DNA from: Bin87 sp965116565
GTDB lineage: Bacteria > Chloroflexota > Dehalococcoidia > Lucifugimonadales > UBA3495
Reading direction: 5' to 3'
Length of the DNA stretch: 64,000 nucleotides
Assembly: GCA_965116565.1 (NCBI GenBank)
Contig: OZ220699.1
Location: 1,054,001-1,118,000 of the forward strand
Below are positions 1 to 9,603 of this stretch, one piece after another; the first letter of the stretch is position 1; every line of letters begins with the position of its first letter. The notes below the pieces were generated by a model, which saw only the letters and a list, made by a program, of their open reading frames with translations, ran no database searches and was not told the origin of the DNA. Position numbers and translations under genes: made by a program.

Positions 1-928
1 TGCCCCTGGACAAGTACGGACGCTCAACCAACACGTCGTAGCCGCGGTTTTGAATCGCGTCCAGAACGGCGACGCCGCCCCTGGTGAACAGGGCAACCGG
101 CAAGCGGGCCGGCCGGTCCAACAGTTTGACGAGCGAGGCCCCGTCCCTGAACAACTCCCGCGCATACGCACATTCGTAGGACAACAACGCCCGGAATTCT
201 TCCCCGGCCCGTCCCGATGCGATGTCCGACTCGGTTGCTCCGAATCGCGCCATATCCTGCTGCGGCAAATAGATGCGTCCCCGGTCGTGATAGTCGCGGG
301 AAACGTCCTGCCAAAAGTTGGTCAACTGGAGGGCAGTGCAGGTGTGGTCGGCCAAGTGCTGACGCTCGACGTCGGAGTATCCGAAGAGGTAGAGGAACAG
401 GCGGCCGACCGGGTTGGCTGAGTAGGTGCAATAGTTGAGGACATCGTCCAGGGTATCGAAACGGCCGGTTCCCTGGTCAAGCCGGTTGGCGTGAATGAGG
501 CGCGCGAACGGGTCTTTTGGTATGTCGAATTTCTGAACCGTGTGTTGTACAGCGACAGATATGGGGTGTGCCGGCTCGCCGGAGTAAACGAGGTCCAATT
601 CTGATTCCCACCAATCGAGTCGCTCCAAGCGGTGTTCGGACACTGCCAGATCGATGAGGCCGTCGGACGCCGATTGTTCAGGTCCACCTGCGGGATTGGT
701 TTCATCGCCGAGGTCGTCCACCATGCGGCACCAGGCGTAGATGGCATAGACGTGGGGCAGTTTGTCGCGAGGAGTGATGCACCCGCCCACGTTGAAGTTT
801 TCGTAGTGGGTCCGGGCCGACCTGCCGCAGAACTCGTAGGCGTCGGCCAGTTCGATCTTCGGTGCGGGCCCGGAAGTTCCGGGAAAGTTTGCTGCGGTTC
901 CGGTGTCGGCGGGGGTGGAGGTGGACAT
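1..928 (-). CDS. hpnC: Squalene synthase-family enzyme HpnC (3' end cut by window edge)
   Basis: Trans-isoprenyl diphosphate synthase of the squalene/phytoene synthase family; HpnC acts with HpnD and HpnE in the three-step bacterial route from farnesyl diphosphate to squalene. The first Asp-rich motif DDLGDE is at residues 71-76 and the second, FWQDVSRDYHDRGRIYLP, at about 205-222; the FWQD variant is typical of HpnC rather than HpnD. 309 codons are visible from the ATG at 928 with no stop, so the C-terminus lies outside the window. It is the last visible gene of the hopanoid operon, 23 nt after the YjbQ-family gene. HpnD and HpnE are not visible and may lie beyond the left edge. Confidence 0.9.
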   Translation of the reverse strand, partial: MSTSTPADTGTAANFPGTSGPAPKIELADAYEFCGRSARTHYENFNVGGCITPRDKLPHVYAIYAWCRMVDDLGDETNPAGGPEQSASDGLIDLAVSEHRLERLDWWESELDLVYSGEPAHPISVAVQHTVQKFDIPKDPFARLIHANRLDQGTGRFDTLDDVLNYCTYSANPVGRLFLYLFGYSDVERQHLADHTCTALQLTNFWQDVSRDYHDRGRIYLPQQDMARFGATESDIASGRAGEEFRALLSYECAYARELFRDGASLVKLLDRPARLPVALFTRGGVAVLDAIQNRGYDVLVERPYLSRG

Positions 929-951
929 GGTGAACCGGATTGGTGAGGAGG

Positions 952-1395
952 CTATTCGCCCAGGATCTGCACCATGACCTCACGGGGTCGAGGGTGGTCC
1001 AACTCGATGAAAAAGATACTCTGCCACTGACCAAAGGGAATCTTGCCATCGACCAAGGGGATGGTCTCGCTGCAACCCAGCATCAGGTGTTGCAGGTGGG
1101 CATGACCGTTTGGAGATTCATCCTCGGTCATATTGACGGTGCGGATGGAAAAGTCGTTGTGCCGGTAATAGGCGTCGCGAGGAGCGATACGTTCCAGGAA
1201 TTCGGCCATATCCTCGATGAGCAACGGCTCGTTTTCGTTGATCTTGACGGCGGCGGTGGTGTGCTTGGAGTACACGAGCACCATGCCGTTTCTGATATGG
1301 GAATCGGCGACGCAACCTTTGACCCAATCGGTTATATCGATGAGTTGGGGCGCGTCTTTCGTATCGACTTTAAGGGAGAAGTTTTTGACTTTCAT
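952..1395 (-). CDS. YjbQ/UPF0047 family protein
   Basis: 147-residue protein of the YjbQ (UPF0047) family, whose members have weak thiamine-phosphate synthase activity and an unsettled main role. Family hallmarks visible are SKHTTAAV near residue 44, the ENEP segment, the His-rich NGHAHLQHLMLG segment near residue 95 and a C-terminal PRPREVMVQILGE. Full length for the family. It sits between shc and hpnC on the same strand (58 nt after shc, 23 nt before hpnC), so it is probably co-transcribed with the hopanoid genes, although no role in hopanoid synthesis is established. Confidence 0.85.
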   Translation of the reverse strand: MKVKNFSLKVDTKDAPQLIDITDWVKGCVADSHIRNGMVLVYSKHTTAAVKINENEPLLIEDMAEFLERIAPRDAYYRHNDFSIRTVNMTEDESPNGHAHLQHLMLGCSETIPLVDGKIPFGQWQSIFFIELDHPRPREVMVQILGE

Positions 1396-1453
1396 GGGTG
1401 GCTCTCAAGGAACGTCCGCGCAGTCCTGGTGAATTAGGTCCATTGATCCCGGT

Positions 1454-3535
1454 TCAGGATCCCCGGGTGGGTGAAAATCCGTTCAACCCAGAGGAGTTTG
1501 GGCGAAGCTTACGGTTGGCAAGTGTTCGATAACGACCGAGGGCGAGCAACGGCCAAGTGTTGCGGTACAAGTGGTAATTTATCATAAATCCCGAAGATAA
1601 TTCCGTTCCCTGGAAACCACGTTCACCGGGACCGGGTACGCGTTCAACACGCGCGCCTTTCTTGTATCCGGGAAAGCCGGTTCCGGTGAAATAGGGTTCA
1701 TCCCAATATCCGTCCGGATGCTGCGTTTCCAGCAGATAATGCACGCCGCGCGAGGTTGCGGGATGGTGGACCTCGCCAGCCGACATCAATGCAATGATGG
1801 CCCAGGCGGTTTGCGAGGCTGTGCTGGGGCCCACGCCGTGCAGCGAGGGGTCAACGTATGATGCGCACGATTCACCCCAACCACCATCGGCATTCTGGTG
1901 CTCGATGAGCCACTGAACGGCGCGACGAACGTAAGGCTGGCGCATGTTCTCGCCGATTGCCTCAAGACCCGGCAAAACGGCTCCAAGGCCATAGACATAG
2001 TTGACCCCCCACCGTCCAAACCAGCTACCATCGTCCTCTTGTTCGGCCCGCAGATAGCGATACGCGGCCTGAATGAAGGGCAAATCCGCCTGGTATCCGA
2101 GTTTGCCGTACATCTCGATTACGTGAGCGGTAACGTCTGCGCTGGACGGATCCAGGACCTCGCCGAAATCGCTGAAGGTGAGGGCCGTCACGTGATCGTG
2201 GTGGTTGTTTTTGTCAAAGGATGCCCATCCACCATCCCGATTCTGCATGCCGCTCACCCAACCGGTGGCGCGCTCAACGGCTCGACGCCGGAGATCATCT
2301 TCATCGCCCGGCAGCCGCCCCAGCCGCAACGCGAGCACGACCTCGGCCGTATCGTCGATGTCCGGATAGCAGTTGTTGTCGAATTCGAAAGCCCATCCGC
2401 CCGGCTGGATCCGGGGCGCCTGCACCTGCCAATCGCCGCCCACCAGGATCTGTTTTTCGACGAGCCAGCGGGTTGCGGCGGTTAGCATGGGGTCGTCTGC
2501 CGGCAAGCCGCTTTCCGCCAGAGCCTGCACGACGAGGCAGGTATCCCATACCGGGGAGATGCAACCCTGCACGGTCCACATATCGCCCTTCTGGATGCCG
2601 AACCCTTCCAGTCCGTTGAACCCGTTTGCCATCGCGGGATGGTCGTGGTCGAACCCACAGACGCTGAGGGCGATCAAGCTGTATACCCAGGGGGGCTGTA
2701 TGCCACCCCAACTTCCGTCAGCCTCCTGGTGTTCCAAGATCCAACGGACGGCTTTCCTCTCGGCGGCCTTGCGGAACGGGTTGAAAGGCAGACGGTCATA
2801 AATGCTGCCAACTGTCCGTTCGATCAGGTGGACCAGTCTCGGAAGATTGAATCCAGGGGGAACCGGCAGAGAGTAGTCGGTGCCATCCCTGCCATCGGGC
2901 AAGAGTTCATCGATGGCATGCTCGGCAGGGATTTCCCTGATTGGATGGCGCGACAGCACAATGGATAGCGGGACGATGCAGCCTCTAGCCCAACTGGCGA
3001 ACCGGTAAATGTTGAAAGGCGCCCATTTGGGCAACAGGACCATTTCGGTGGGGAGACGGGGAGTGCCGTCCCACTTCCATTGTCCAAACAGGGCCAGCCA
3101 GATCTTGGTAAACACCCTGGCTTGTGGAGCGCCTCCATGCCCCAGGATGAACTGGCGGGCACGGATCATGGGACCCGAGTCAGGGTCGAGCCCGCAGAGT
3201 TTCAGAGCGAAATAGCATTCCACGGAAGTGGACAGGTCGCCGGGGGCACCGTAGTAGACTGACCAGGAACCATCGTTGTTCTGCTTGCTGAGCAGGTAGT
3301 TGACGATGTGCTTTTCCCGCTCCGAATTGTGGCGGCCGAGGAAGCGGCAGAGCATGACGTACTCCGCCTCCATGGTGTTGTTAGATTCCAGTTCGCCCCA
3401 CCAGTAGCCCGAATCGTGCTGGGTGTCGCGGAAGTAGTCGTGCAACCTGGAGATGGCGGTGTCCAGAGCGTCCACGGACGGGGCGGCCCCGTTCGGGTCA
3501 TGATCAGTCCGTATTTGAGCTTGATGCAACGTCAT
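1454..3535 (-). CDS. shc: Squalene-hopene cyclase
   Basis: Cyclises squalene to hopene/hopanol, the committed step of hopanoid synthesis, at the membrane. 693 residues, in the normal range for the family. The catalytic protonating motif DIDD is at residues 392-395, and several QW-type repeats are visible (for example QNNDGSW near 86, QEADGSWGG near 270 and QNADGGWGE further on). The ATG at 3535 was chosen over an upstream in-frame start at 3601 because it overlaps the stop of hpnA as ATGA, which implies translational coupling, and because the added 22 residues do not look conserved. Central gene of the hopanoid operon. Confidence 0.96.
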   Translation of the reverse strand: MTLHQAQIRTDHDPNGAAPSVDALDTAISRLHDYFRDTQHDSGYWWGELESNNTMEAEYVMLCRFLGRHNSEREKHIVNYLLSKQNNDGSWSVYYGAPGDLSTSVECYFALKLCGLDPDSGPMIRARQFILGHGGAPQARVFTKIWLALFGQWKWDGTPRLPTEMVLLPKWAPFNIYRFASWARGCIVPLSIVLSRHPIREIPAEHAIDELLPDGRDGTDYSLPVPPGFNLPRLVHLIERTVGSIYDRLPFNPFRKAAERKAVRWILEHQEADGSWGGIQPPWVYSLIALSVCGFDHDHPAMANGFNGLEGFGIQKGDMWTVQGCISPVWDTCLVVQALAESGLPADDPMLTAATRWLVEKQILVGGDWQVQAPRIQPGGWAFEFDNNCYPDIDDTAEVVLALRLGRLPGDEDDLRRRAVERATGWVSGMQNRDGGWASFDKNNHHDHVTALTFSDFGEVLDPSSADVTAHVIEMYGKLGYQADLPFIQAAYRYLRAEQEDDGSWFGRWGVNYVYGLGAVLPGLEAIGENMRQPYVRRAVQWLIEHQNADGGWGESCASYVDPSLHGVGPSTASQTAWAIIALMSAGEVHHPATSRGVHYLLETQHPDGYWDEPYFTGTGFPGYKKGARVERVPGPGERGFQGTELSSGFMINYHLYRNTWPLLALGRYRTLANRKLRPNSSGLNGFSPTRGS

Positions 3536-4578
3536 GACGCGATTTGCCCGGGCGAGCGTATCGGGGTGCGACGGGGCAAGTAACCGTGGTCCGCGAACCA
3601 ACGAATCGCGTTTTCCAGGGCAGTTTCGACGGGGGTTTGGGGAAGGCCCAGATCATTGATGGCTTTGTCAGAACTGACGTACATGGGATGCCGGGTGATC
3701 TTGATGCCCTCGACCGGGATGGAAGGCTCGCGCCGCATGAGGTCGCTCTCGAGCCACTGGTCGCAGTAGGCGACGGCGAGGATCAGCCAATGCGGGAACC
3801 GGATCCGGGGCGAGCGCCGCCCGGTGATCGTGGACAGGATGTTGAATAGATCCAGCAGGGTGAGATTGCGATTGCCGAGGATGTAGCGTTCCCCGGGAAC
3901 GCCCCGATCCATTGCCAGGATGTGCCCCTGGGCGACATCGGACACGTCGATCAGGTTCATTCCGGTGGCGATGTAACCGGGCATGCGGCCGCGAGCGAAG
4001 TCCAGTGGGATGCGCCCGGTAGGGGTGGGTTTGACATCCCAGGGGCCCACGGGGGCACATGGGTTGACCACGACGACCTGTAGATCGGCGTCGTTTTCGG
4101 AAAGGGCCAACTGTTCGGCATGATACTTGGATTGCTTGTACGAGCCGATGAGATGCGACGGCTCGGGGGGCAGGCCCTCGGTTCCGAGCGGCCCGTCCGG
4201 ATTGTTGCTGCCGGCGGCGGGCAGGCCGATGGTGGACACCGAACTGGTGAAAACGACCCTGCGCACGCCGGCGGCTCGTGCGGCGTTCAGCAGGTTCTGC
4301 GTACCCTGTACGTTGGTCCGGTAAATGTCCTCACGTTGCCGGGACCAGAAGGAGTAATTCGCGGCGCAGTGGTAAACGGTCTCGCAACCGGCCACGGCCT
4401 GCCGGAGAGAGCCGGGCGATAACAAGTCGCCGGTCATACGGGTTACCCTGACGTCTCTGATAGCCAGATCGTTGGAGGTTGGCCGCGTCAGGACGCGCAC
4501 CTCCTCGTCGCGTTCGACCAGGGCGCGGGCCAGATTGCCGCCGACGAATCCGGTGGCGCCGGTCACCAGCGTGGTCAT
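3532..4578 (-). CDS. hpnA: Hopanoid-associated NAD-dependent epimerase/dehydratase HpnA
   Basis: 348-residue short-chain dehydrogenase/NAD-dependent epimerase-like protein of the HpnA type (hopanoid-associated sugar epimerase). The N-terminal Rossmann motif GATGFVGGNLA is at residues 7-17, and the catalytic YxxxK appears in SYKQSKYHAE near residue 146. It overlaps shc downstream (ATGA) and the hpnG-like gene upstream (ATGA), a chain of three translationally coupled genes. The exact substrate of HpnA is not settled; association with hopanoid side-chain chemistry is by gene context. Confidence 0.9.
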   Translation of the reverse strand: MTTLVTGATGFVGGNLARALVERDEEVRVLTRPTSNDLAIRDVRVTRMTGDLLSPGSLRQAVAGCETVYHCAANYSFWSRQREDIYRTNVQGTQNLLNAARAAGVRRVVFTSSVSTIGLPAAGSNNPDGPLGTEGLPPEPSHLIGSYKQSKYHAEQLALSENDADLQVVVVNPCAPVGPWDVKPTPTGRIPLDFARGRMPGYIATGMNLIDVSDVAQGHILAMDRGVPGERYILGNRNLTLLDLFNILSTITGRRSPRIRFPHWLILAVAYCDQWLESDLMRREPSIPVEGIKITRHPMYVSSDKAINDLGLPQTPVETALENAIRWFADHGYLPRRTPIRSPGQIAS

Positions 4579-5279
4579 TCGGGAACCGCCGACAGAACCG
4601 GATGCGCCGGAGCCAGGATTTCAATGGCTGAGATGACGCAACGGGTGAGGCCGGTTCGCGCGGCGCGCGCCGCCCGCGCAAACCGTATCAGGGTGGGCAG
4701 GCGACCGGGATGGAGGGTCAGGCCCCACAATATTCGCCCGGGGTTGGACGGCCCGCCGGAAAGGTAACCGGGTATTTCCACGCTGGCGCTGTCAATGACG
4801 GCGCGAACGGATGCGAAAGGTATTCCGGCATCGCGCGCCGCTCGGGCTGCCCAGTAATCTTCCATGTTGACCGACGCGGATCCGGTGGCGACGTGGAGTC
4901 GCGATTTCGAACCGGGGCCGGCGACGGCTTTTACGGTGGCGGAAGTTCCAGTCGCCACACGAGCGCCGGCCTGTTCCCCGGCATGGGCCAGAAGCGCGCG
5001 CAATCGTGAGTCGCTGTCGATATCATCCGGCATATCAGGGTGCAGGAACGACTGCGCTATATGCAGGTCTCCGGGTTTGAGTTGGGGGTCGGCGGCGCCG
5101 CAGAACCCAACGACCAAGATGGCTTCGGGCGCTGTTTCAACCAGCGTGCTGATGTGGCGCTGCACGGGCTCTTTGCCGATACCCATGACGCCGAATGAGA
5201 TGTCGCGCTGGGCGGCGTCGTGCACCGACCGCCGGATGGCGGCGAGTTCGATGGCCATGGGGGCTACTATCGCTAACAT
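4575..5279 (-). CDS. hpnG: Hopanoid-associated phosphorylase (HpnG-like nucleosidase)
   Basis: 234-residue protein of the nucleoside phosphorylase/nucleosidase superfamily. HpnG removes adenine from adenosylhopane to give ribosylhopane. Visible family features are the start MLAIVAPMAIELAAI, a Gly-rich GFCGAADPQLKPGDL segment near residue 78, and VNMEDYWAARAARDAGIP near residue 143, the purine/ribose-binding region in which the acidic ED pair matches the family. Assignment to HpnG rather than a generic nucleosidase rests on its place between hpnH and hpnA. The stop overlaps the hpnA start by 4 nt. Confidence 0.82.
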   Translation of the reverse strand: MLAIVAPMAIELAAIRRSVHDAAQRDISFGVMGIGKEPVQRHISTLVETAPEAILVVGFCGAADPQLKPGDLHIAQSFLHPDMPDDIDSDSRLRALLAHAGEQAGARVATGTSATVKAVAGPGSKSRLHVATGSASVNMEDYWAARAARDAGIPFASVRAVIDSASVEIPGYLSGGPSNPGRILWGLTLHPGRLPTLIRFARAARAARTGLTRCVISAIEILAPAHPVLSAVPE

Positions 5280-5391
5280 TGGCCCTGAATCGCTGGACGA
5301 TACATCGTTGACGATCCTGTTGCGAGAGTGTGGCTGGCGAATGGCACCTGGGGCGATTCCCGGTGGGCCGCGCCGATCGGACGGGGCGATC

Positions 5392-6483
5392 TCAGCCCAC
5401 GCTGATTCCTCCCTTGTGGGCTGCTCCGGACTTGATGAAGGTCACCCATTCCCTGGGCTTCCCAATGGCGTTGAATATGGTGGCCGACTCGAACCCGCAA
5501 TGCATCATGCAGTTGCTGCATCGCGGATCGCGACCGACGCCGTACTGTTCTTCCCAGAGGTGAGGCTCGTAGAGTTCGTCAAGTTCTTCGGTGTGTTCGT
5601 CCGCGAGGGGATAGCAGGGTTTGCGCCATCCCATCACCGTGTAGGTGGGGTTGGACCATGCGGTGCACTGGTATTCGCGGTCGCCCCGCAGGAAGTTGAG
5701 GTACAGGGGATTGTTGTAGAAACGCATGCCATCGATGCGTGTGGGATCCAGCAGGTTGCGGAACACGTTGCGGGATTCCTGGCGGGTGAGGAAGAGGTCC
5801 TGGTCGGGGGCGTCTTCGAAATCGTAGCCGGGGGAGATCATGGAACCCTCGACGCCGAGTTCGCTGACGTAGCGGAACATCTCGCGCAGGTCGTCCACGT
5901 CGCTGTTGCGGAAAACCGTGGTGTTGGTGCAAACGCGGTAGCCCCGTTCGATAGCCAGTTGGATGCCGTCGATGGCGCGCTTGAACACACCGGCGCGAGC
6001 GACGGATTCGTCGTGCTTCTCCTCCATGCCGTCCATGTGGATCACCCAGCAGAAGTACTTGGAGGGCGGGATTTTTTCCAGCATACGGGGCAGCAGGAGG
6101 GCGTTGGTGCAGCAGTACACGAAGTATTTTTCGGAGACCAGGGTGTTGATGATTTCATCGATATGGGGATGGATGGTGGGCTCGCCGCCGGCGATGGACA
6201 CAATGGGCGCGCCGGACCGGTGGACAGCGTCCAGGGCCTCGGACACGGGCATCATCTTGTCGAGCACGCCGCGATATTCGCGGATGCGGCCGCAGCCGAT
6301 GCAGGCGAGGTTGCACATCTCCAAGGGCTCGAGCATCGTCACAAGGGGGAATCGCTGCCGACCGCGCAGGCGGTTCTTCAGGATGTACCAGCCCATGCGC
6401 ACGCCGAGTTCCATGGGGCGCCTGGCCGGAGGATGCTTGCCGTTCTTGATGTCAGCGGGTGGGTCGGTATGGGTCCGCACCAT
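5392..6483 (-). CDS. hpnH: Hopanoid biosynthesis radical SAM protein HpnH
   Basis: Radical SAM enzyme that joins 5'-deoxyadenosine to hopene to give adenosylhopane. The [4Fe-4S]/SAM motif is CNLACIGCG near residue 58, spacing CxxxCxxC as in canonical radical SAM proteins, followed by SIAGGEPTIHPHI, the SAM-contacting GGEP stretch. A C-terminal Cys-containing region (PRCSNCMMHCGFES) is typical of HpnH. I start at the ATG at 6483 because a GGAGAA ribosome-binding site lies just upstream; an in-frame ATG at 6498 lacks one. 112 nt separate it from the hpnG-like gene. Confidence 0.93.
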   Translation of the reverse strand: MVRTHTDPPADIKNGKHPPARRPMELGVRMGWYILKNRLRGRQRFPLVTMLEPLEMCNLACIGCGRIREYRGVLDKMMPVSEALDAVHRSGAPIVSIAGGEPTIHPHIDEIINTLVSEKYFVYCCTNALLLPRMLEKIPPSKYFCWVIHMDGMEEKHDESVARAGVFKRAIDGIQLAIERGYRVCTNTTVFRNSDVDDLREMFRYVSELGVEGSMISPGYDFEDAPDQDLFLTRQESRNVFRNLLDPTRIDGMRFYNNPLYLNFLRGDREYQCTAWSNPTYTVMGWRKPCYPLADEHTEELDELYEPHLWEEQYGVGRDPRCSNCMMHCGFESATIFNAIGKPREWVTFIKSGAAHKGGISVG

Positions 6484-6522
6484 GTTTATTTTCTCCATGG
6501 GGATATCTAACGGTTCAACGGT

Positions 6523-7632
6523 TCAGAACAATCGGTAGGCCATGAAATCTATGAGGTTCTCAGCATCTTCGGCAGCCCAGGCGGGCAACTCCAGAACGGA
6601 CAGCGACTCCCTGGCCTCCTGGGCGGTGGCCTCGGTGAGAGCGTCGGTCTGGACGGCGGCGCCGATGTCTTGCAGGACTTCCAGGACGCGGTCGACGTCG
6701 GGTTCCTCCAGAGTTTCCTTGGCGTAGAGCCGGCTCAGCTCGGTTCGGTTGGGGCCGGCAGACTCCTGGAACGCGTACACGATGGGGTAGCTCTTCTTGC
6801 GCTGGACGATATCGCTGTCGGTGGATTTGCCGGTGATCGCGTCGTCGCCCCAGATGCCGAGGTAGTCGTCGCGGATCTGGAAGAGGCGGCCGATGGCGCG
6901 TCCGAACCGGGCGACTCCGTCGATTGTTTCGGAATCCTCGGTAGCCAGAGCCGCTCCGATGACCAGGCTGCTGCGGATCAGGGCGCCGGTTTTGAGGGCG
7001 ATCATGTCCAGGTATTCGTCGGTGCCGATGTTCTCACGCTGCTCGAACTGCAAATCGCGGCACTGGCCCTCGATCATCTCCAGGTAGCTGGCGGTGATCA
7101 GGCAGGACACGCGAATGGCGGTGGCAGGGGAGACTGAGTCGGTCGCACGGATGGACGTGAAATCGCCGAGGGACTGCATGGAGTCGCCGGCGACGAGCGC
7201 CGGGGAGGTGCCCCAGACGGCCCAGACGGTGGGCTGGTGTCTTCGTTCGTATCCACGGTCCTGTATGTCGTCGTGGATCAGGGAGAAGTTGTGGATCAGC
7301 TCGACGGCGGCGGCGGCCGGCGCCGCGTGGTCCAACTGACCCTCGAACGCCTCGCAGGCGAACATACAGAGCGTGGGGCGCAGGGCCTTGCCCTGCGAGG
7401 CGGGAGTGGGCGAGGGATTACCCGACCGGTCGGACCATCCCAGGTGGTAACGCAGCAGGGTGTTGATCGGGTGCTGTTCGAGGGCAGGAACCGCGTCGGC
7501 CAGAGCGTTTTCGAGATGCGACCGGTAGCGGTCGAACATCGTGGGGAGACTCGGCCCTGGGTTGGCCGGAGCGCCGTTGGCGGCATTGCCCACTTGGTGG
7601 GCGCCCGCAGAGGCGGTTGGTGTTGAGCCCAT
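6523..7632 (-). CDS. Polyprenyl diphosphate synthase (FPP/GGPP type)
   Basis: 369-residue trans-isoprenyl diphosphate synthase. The first Asp-rich motif DDIQD is at residues 121-125 and the second is in QIRDDYLGIWGDD near residue 260. It would supply farnesyl (or longer) diphosphate for squalene synthesis, fitting its place as the first gene of the hopanoid operon, 39 nt before hpnH. Product chain length cannot be read reliably from sequence alone. The N-terminal 30 residues are Ala/Pro/Gly-rich and unconserved; the true start could be Met32 at 7539. Confidence 0.88.
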   Translation of the reverse strand: MGSTPTASAGAHQVGNAANGAPANPGPSLPTMFDRYRSHLENALADAVPALEQHPINTLLRYHLGWSDRSGNPSPTPASQGKALRPTLCMFACEAFEGQLDHAAPAAAAVELIHNFSLIHDDIQDRGYERRHQPTVWAVWGTSPALVAGDSMQSLGDFTSIRATDSVSPATAIRVSCLITASYLEMIEGQCRDLQFEQRENIGTDEYLDMIALKTGALIRSSLVIGAALATEDSETIDGVARFGRAIGRLFQIRDDYLGIWGDDAITGKSTDSDIVQRKKSYPIVYAFQESAGPNRTELSRLYAKETLEEPDVDRVLEVLQDIGAAVQTDALTEATAQEARESLSVLELPAWAAEDAENLIDFMAYRLF

Positions 7633-8053
7633 GTTAGGTAGCCTGCCGAGCGATGGAGGTTAGAGGGTAGCGCGGCGCGCCATTGATTGAATCGGGACGA
7701 TTCGAACCGTGGCGATTCATTGATCCGGGGCGATTTATTCCAACGTGAAAAATTTAACGGACGGCGGCTACACTGTCAAGGGAACCCGAGACGGGTAACA
7801 GTTCAGACCGGGTGGTTGGCTTTATTATTGGCGCCCAACAGCGTGGCGGCGGGAGCCGACAAATTTCGCTGGGGGGCGACGTGAGCATGGGAAGAATTTT
7901 CCGGATTCCGGCTCAAGGCCGGCATGACGGTTTTGATGTGGAAGGGTCACCTCAAATCTGGACAGCGTCTGAACCAGATGTGCCGGAACACGCGCGGTCG
8001 CAGGTCCAATGGGTGCACCGGCCAACCGGGATGGGTGAGAGGGCGGGCAGGTA
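7633..8053. other. Intergenic stretch without a gene
   Basis: 421 nt upstream of the hopanoid operon and downstream of the M20 peptidase. Both neighbours are on the minus strand, so the operon promoter probably lies in the left part, where the AT content rises around 7725-7770. I see no convincing reading frame. It contains one palindromic interspersed repeat at 7901-7930. Confidence 0.6.
7901..7930. repeat. Palindromic interspersed repeat, copy 1
   Basis: A hairpin-forming unit reading GGATTCCGGCTC-AAGGCCGG followed by CATGACGG. Related copies occur at 27251-27280 and 44051-44080, all sharing GGATTCC, a complementary GC-rich core and a trailing ATGACG. Such GGATTCC...GGAATGACG units are common in many bacterial genomes. 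Confidence 0.6.
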
Positions 8054-9157
8054 TCACTGGATGCCCACAAAGGCCTGGCACACGCGCGCGGCGTCGAATA
8101 TTTCGCTGAGGTTGGCGGTTTCGCGGGTGGTATGAAAATCTCGGACGCCGATGCCGACGGGCAGCGCGGTGATGCCATGCTCGAAGAACACGTTGGCGTC
8201 GGAGCCGCCGCCGGTGGTTTCGGTGGTCGGGGTCAGGCCGGAACCTGCCACGCAACCGGATATGAGCTGCAGGGCGGGATGATCGTGGGGGACGCTGTAA
8301 GCCCGGTACTGACTCCAGATATTCAGGTCGATATTGGCCCGGGGGTACATAGCGGCGACCTGGTCGAAAGCGCGGTGGAACTCGGCGGTGTAGTTGTCGA
8401 GCTTGGCCTGGTTGCGGGAACGCAGTTCGCCGTCGAGGTAGGCGTGCTCGGGAACGATGTTGCGCTTGAGGCCGCCCTGGAGCAGGCCGATGTTGCCGGT
8501 GGTTTCCTCGTCGATCCGGCCCAAAGGCAGGCGGGTGAGGATGTTGGCGGCTACCAGCAGAGCGGAGACACCGTTTTCGGGTTCCAGGCCGGCATGGGCG
8601 GCCACGCCGGTGATGTTTCCCTGGACGATGTTCTGGGCCGGGGCTCCGACGCAGATGCGGCTGACGGGTCCCTCGCCGTCGAAGACCATGCCGGTCGTGG
8701 CCTGGACGAGGGAAAAGTCGAGGTTGCGGGCGCCGTTGAGGCCGCCCTCCTCGGCTCGGGAGAACACCACCTGCACCGGGCGTCGGGGAGCGCCCTCCTC
8801 TACGGCGGAGGTCAAGCCTTCCAGCACGATGGCGAGTCCGGCCTTGCAGTCTCCGCCCAGGATGGTGGTACCGTCGGAGCGGAGGGTTTCTCCATCAGGG
8901 TCGAGGGTGGGATTGATGCCTCGACCGGGTTCGACGGTGTCCATGTGGGCGGAAAGCATGACCGGCGCCTGGCCGTCGGCGGCGCCACTTCCCGGGAGGG
9001 TCGCGACGAGATTGCCATAGTCGTCGTGGCGCACGGCAGCGCCCAGGTTGGCGAGGCGGTTGGAGAGGTGGGCATCAATAGCGTCCTCCTCGCCGGTGGG
9101 GCTATCGATCCGGATGAGTTCGATCAGGGTCTGGGTAAGGCGCTGGCGATCGGGCAT
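8054..9157 (-). CDS. M20 family metallopeptidase (peptidase T-like)
   Basis: 367-residue M20/M28-clan zinc exopeptidase, probably a cytoplasmic tri- or dipeptidase. Metal-binding and catalytic motifs are in order: SAHMDTVEPG near residue 70 (His ligand plus catalytic Asp), LGGDCKAGLA near 100 (bridging Asp), SRAEEGGLNGA near 134 (catalytic Glu and Glu ligand), FDGEGP near 160 (Asp ligand) and a C-terminal GVRDFHTTRE with the last His. A central lid/dimerisation domain spans roughly 175-285. Substrate preference is not readable from the sequence. Confidence 0.88.
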   Translation of the reverse strand: MPDRQRLTQTLIELIRIDSPTGEEDAIDAHLSNRLANLGAAVRHDDYGNLVATLPGSGAADGQAPVMLSAHMDTVEPGRGINPTLDPDGETLRSDGTTILGGDCKAGLAIVLEGLTSAVEEGAPRRPVQVVFSRAEEGGLNGARNLDFSLVQATTGMVFDGEGPVSRICVGAPAQNIVQGNITGVAAHAGLEPENGVSALLVAANILTRLPLGRIDEETTGNIGLLQGGLKRNIVPEHAYLDGELRSRNQAKLDNYTAEFHRAFDQVAAMYPRANIDLNIWSQYRAYSVPHDHPALQLISGCVAGSGLTPTTETTGGGSDANVFFEHGITALPVGIGVRDFHTTRETANLSEIFDAARVCQAFVGIQ

Positions 9158-9603
9158 GGGTCGCCTCCTGGTGGGATTGCTGCAACGCCGGCATTATGCG
9201 CGATGGACGTTGAATACGCCAGTCAATCCCACCAACGGGCGTGAGTGCGCGCCGATTGGGCGACCCACAGGCCGATCAGTCGGGGCGGATGACTATGCGC
9301 CTCCACAAACGCCGACGGCGTTGTTGCAGGGGGAGCAGGTGCGTGGGTTTGCGATGGGAGTTGGTCGCTTTCCCCCTCAGCCCGACCATCTTCCGCCAGG
9401 GGAGAGGGAGATTCTGAGCAGTGATTTCAATGGGTTCCTCCTTTGGGCTGTTGGTTTGGGTTTTCCGATTTTGGCGTCAGGTTGCGGTTCGGGTTGCGTG
9501 TCGGAGCACGGCCAACACTGTTTTTTGCTTGCGCAGAAAGATATCGTCCTAGGTTTCCGTGTCCCGCAGTTCTCCGACTCTATGAGCCGTAGCTTTGCGG
9601 CAC

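Noticed and set aside
4864..6510. 548-codon plus-strand open frame
   Set aside because: Antisense to hpnG-like and hpnH genes.
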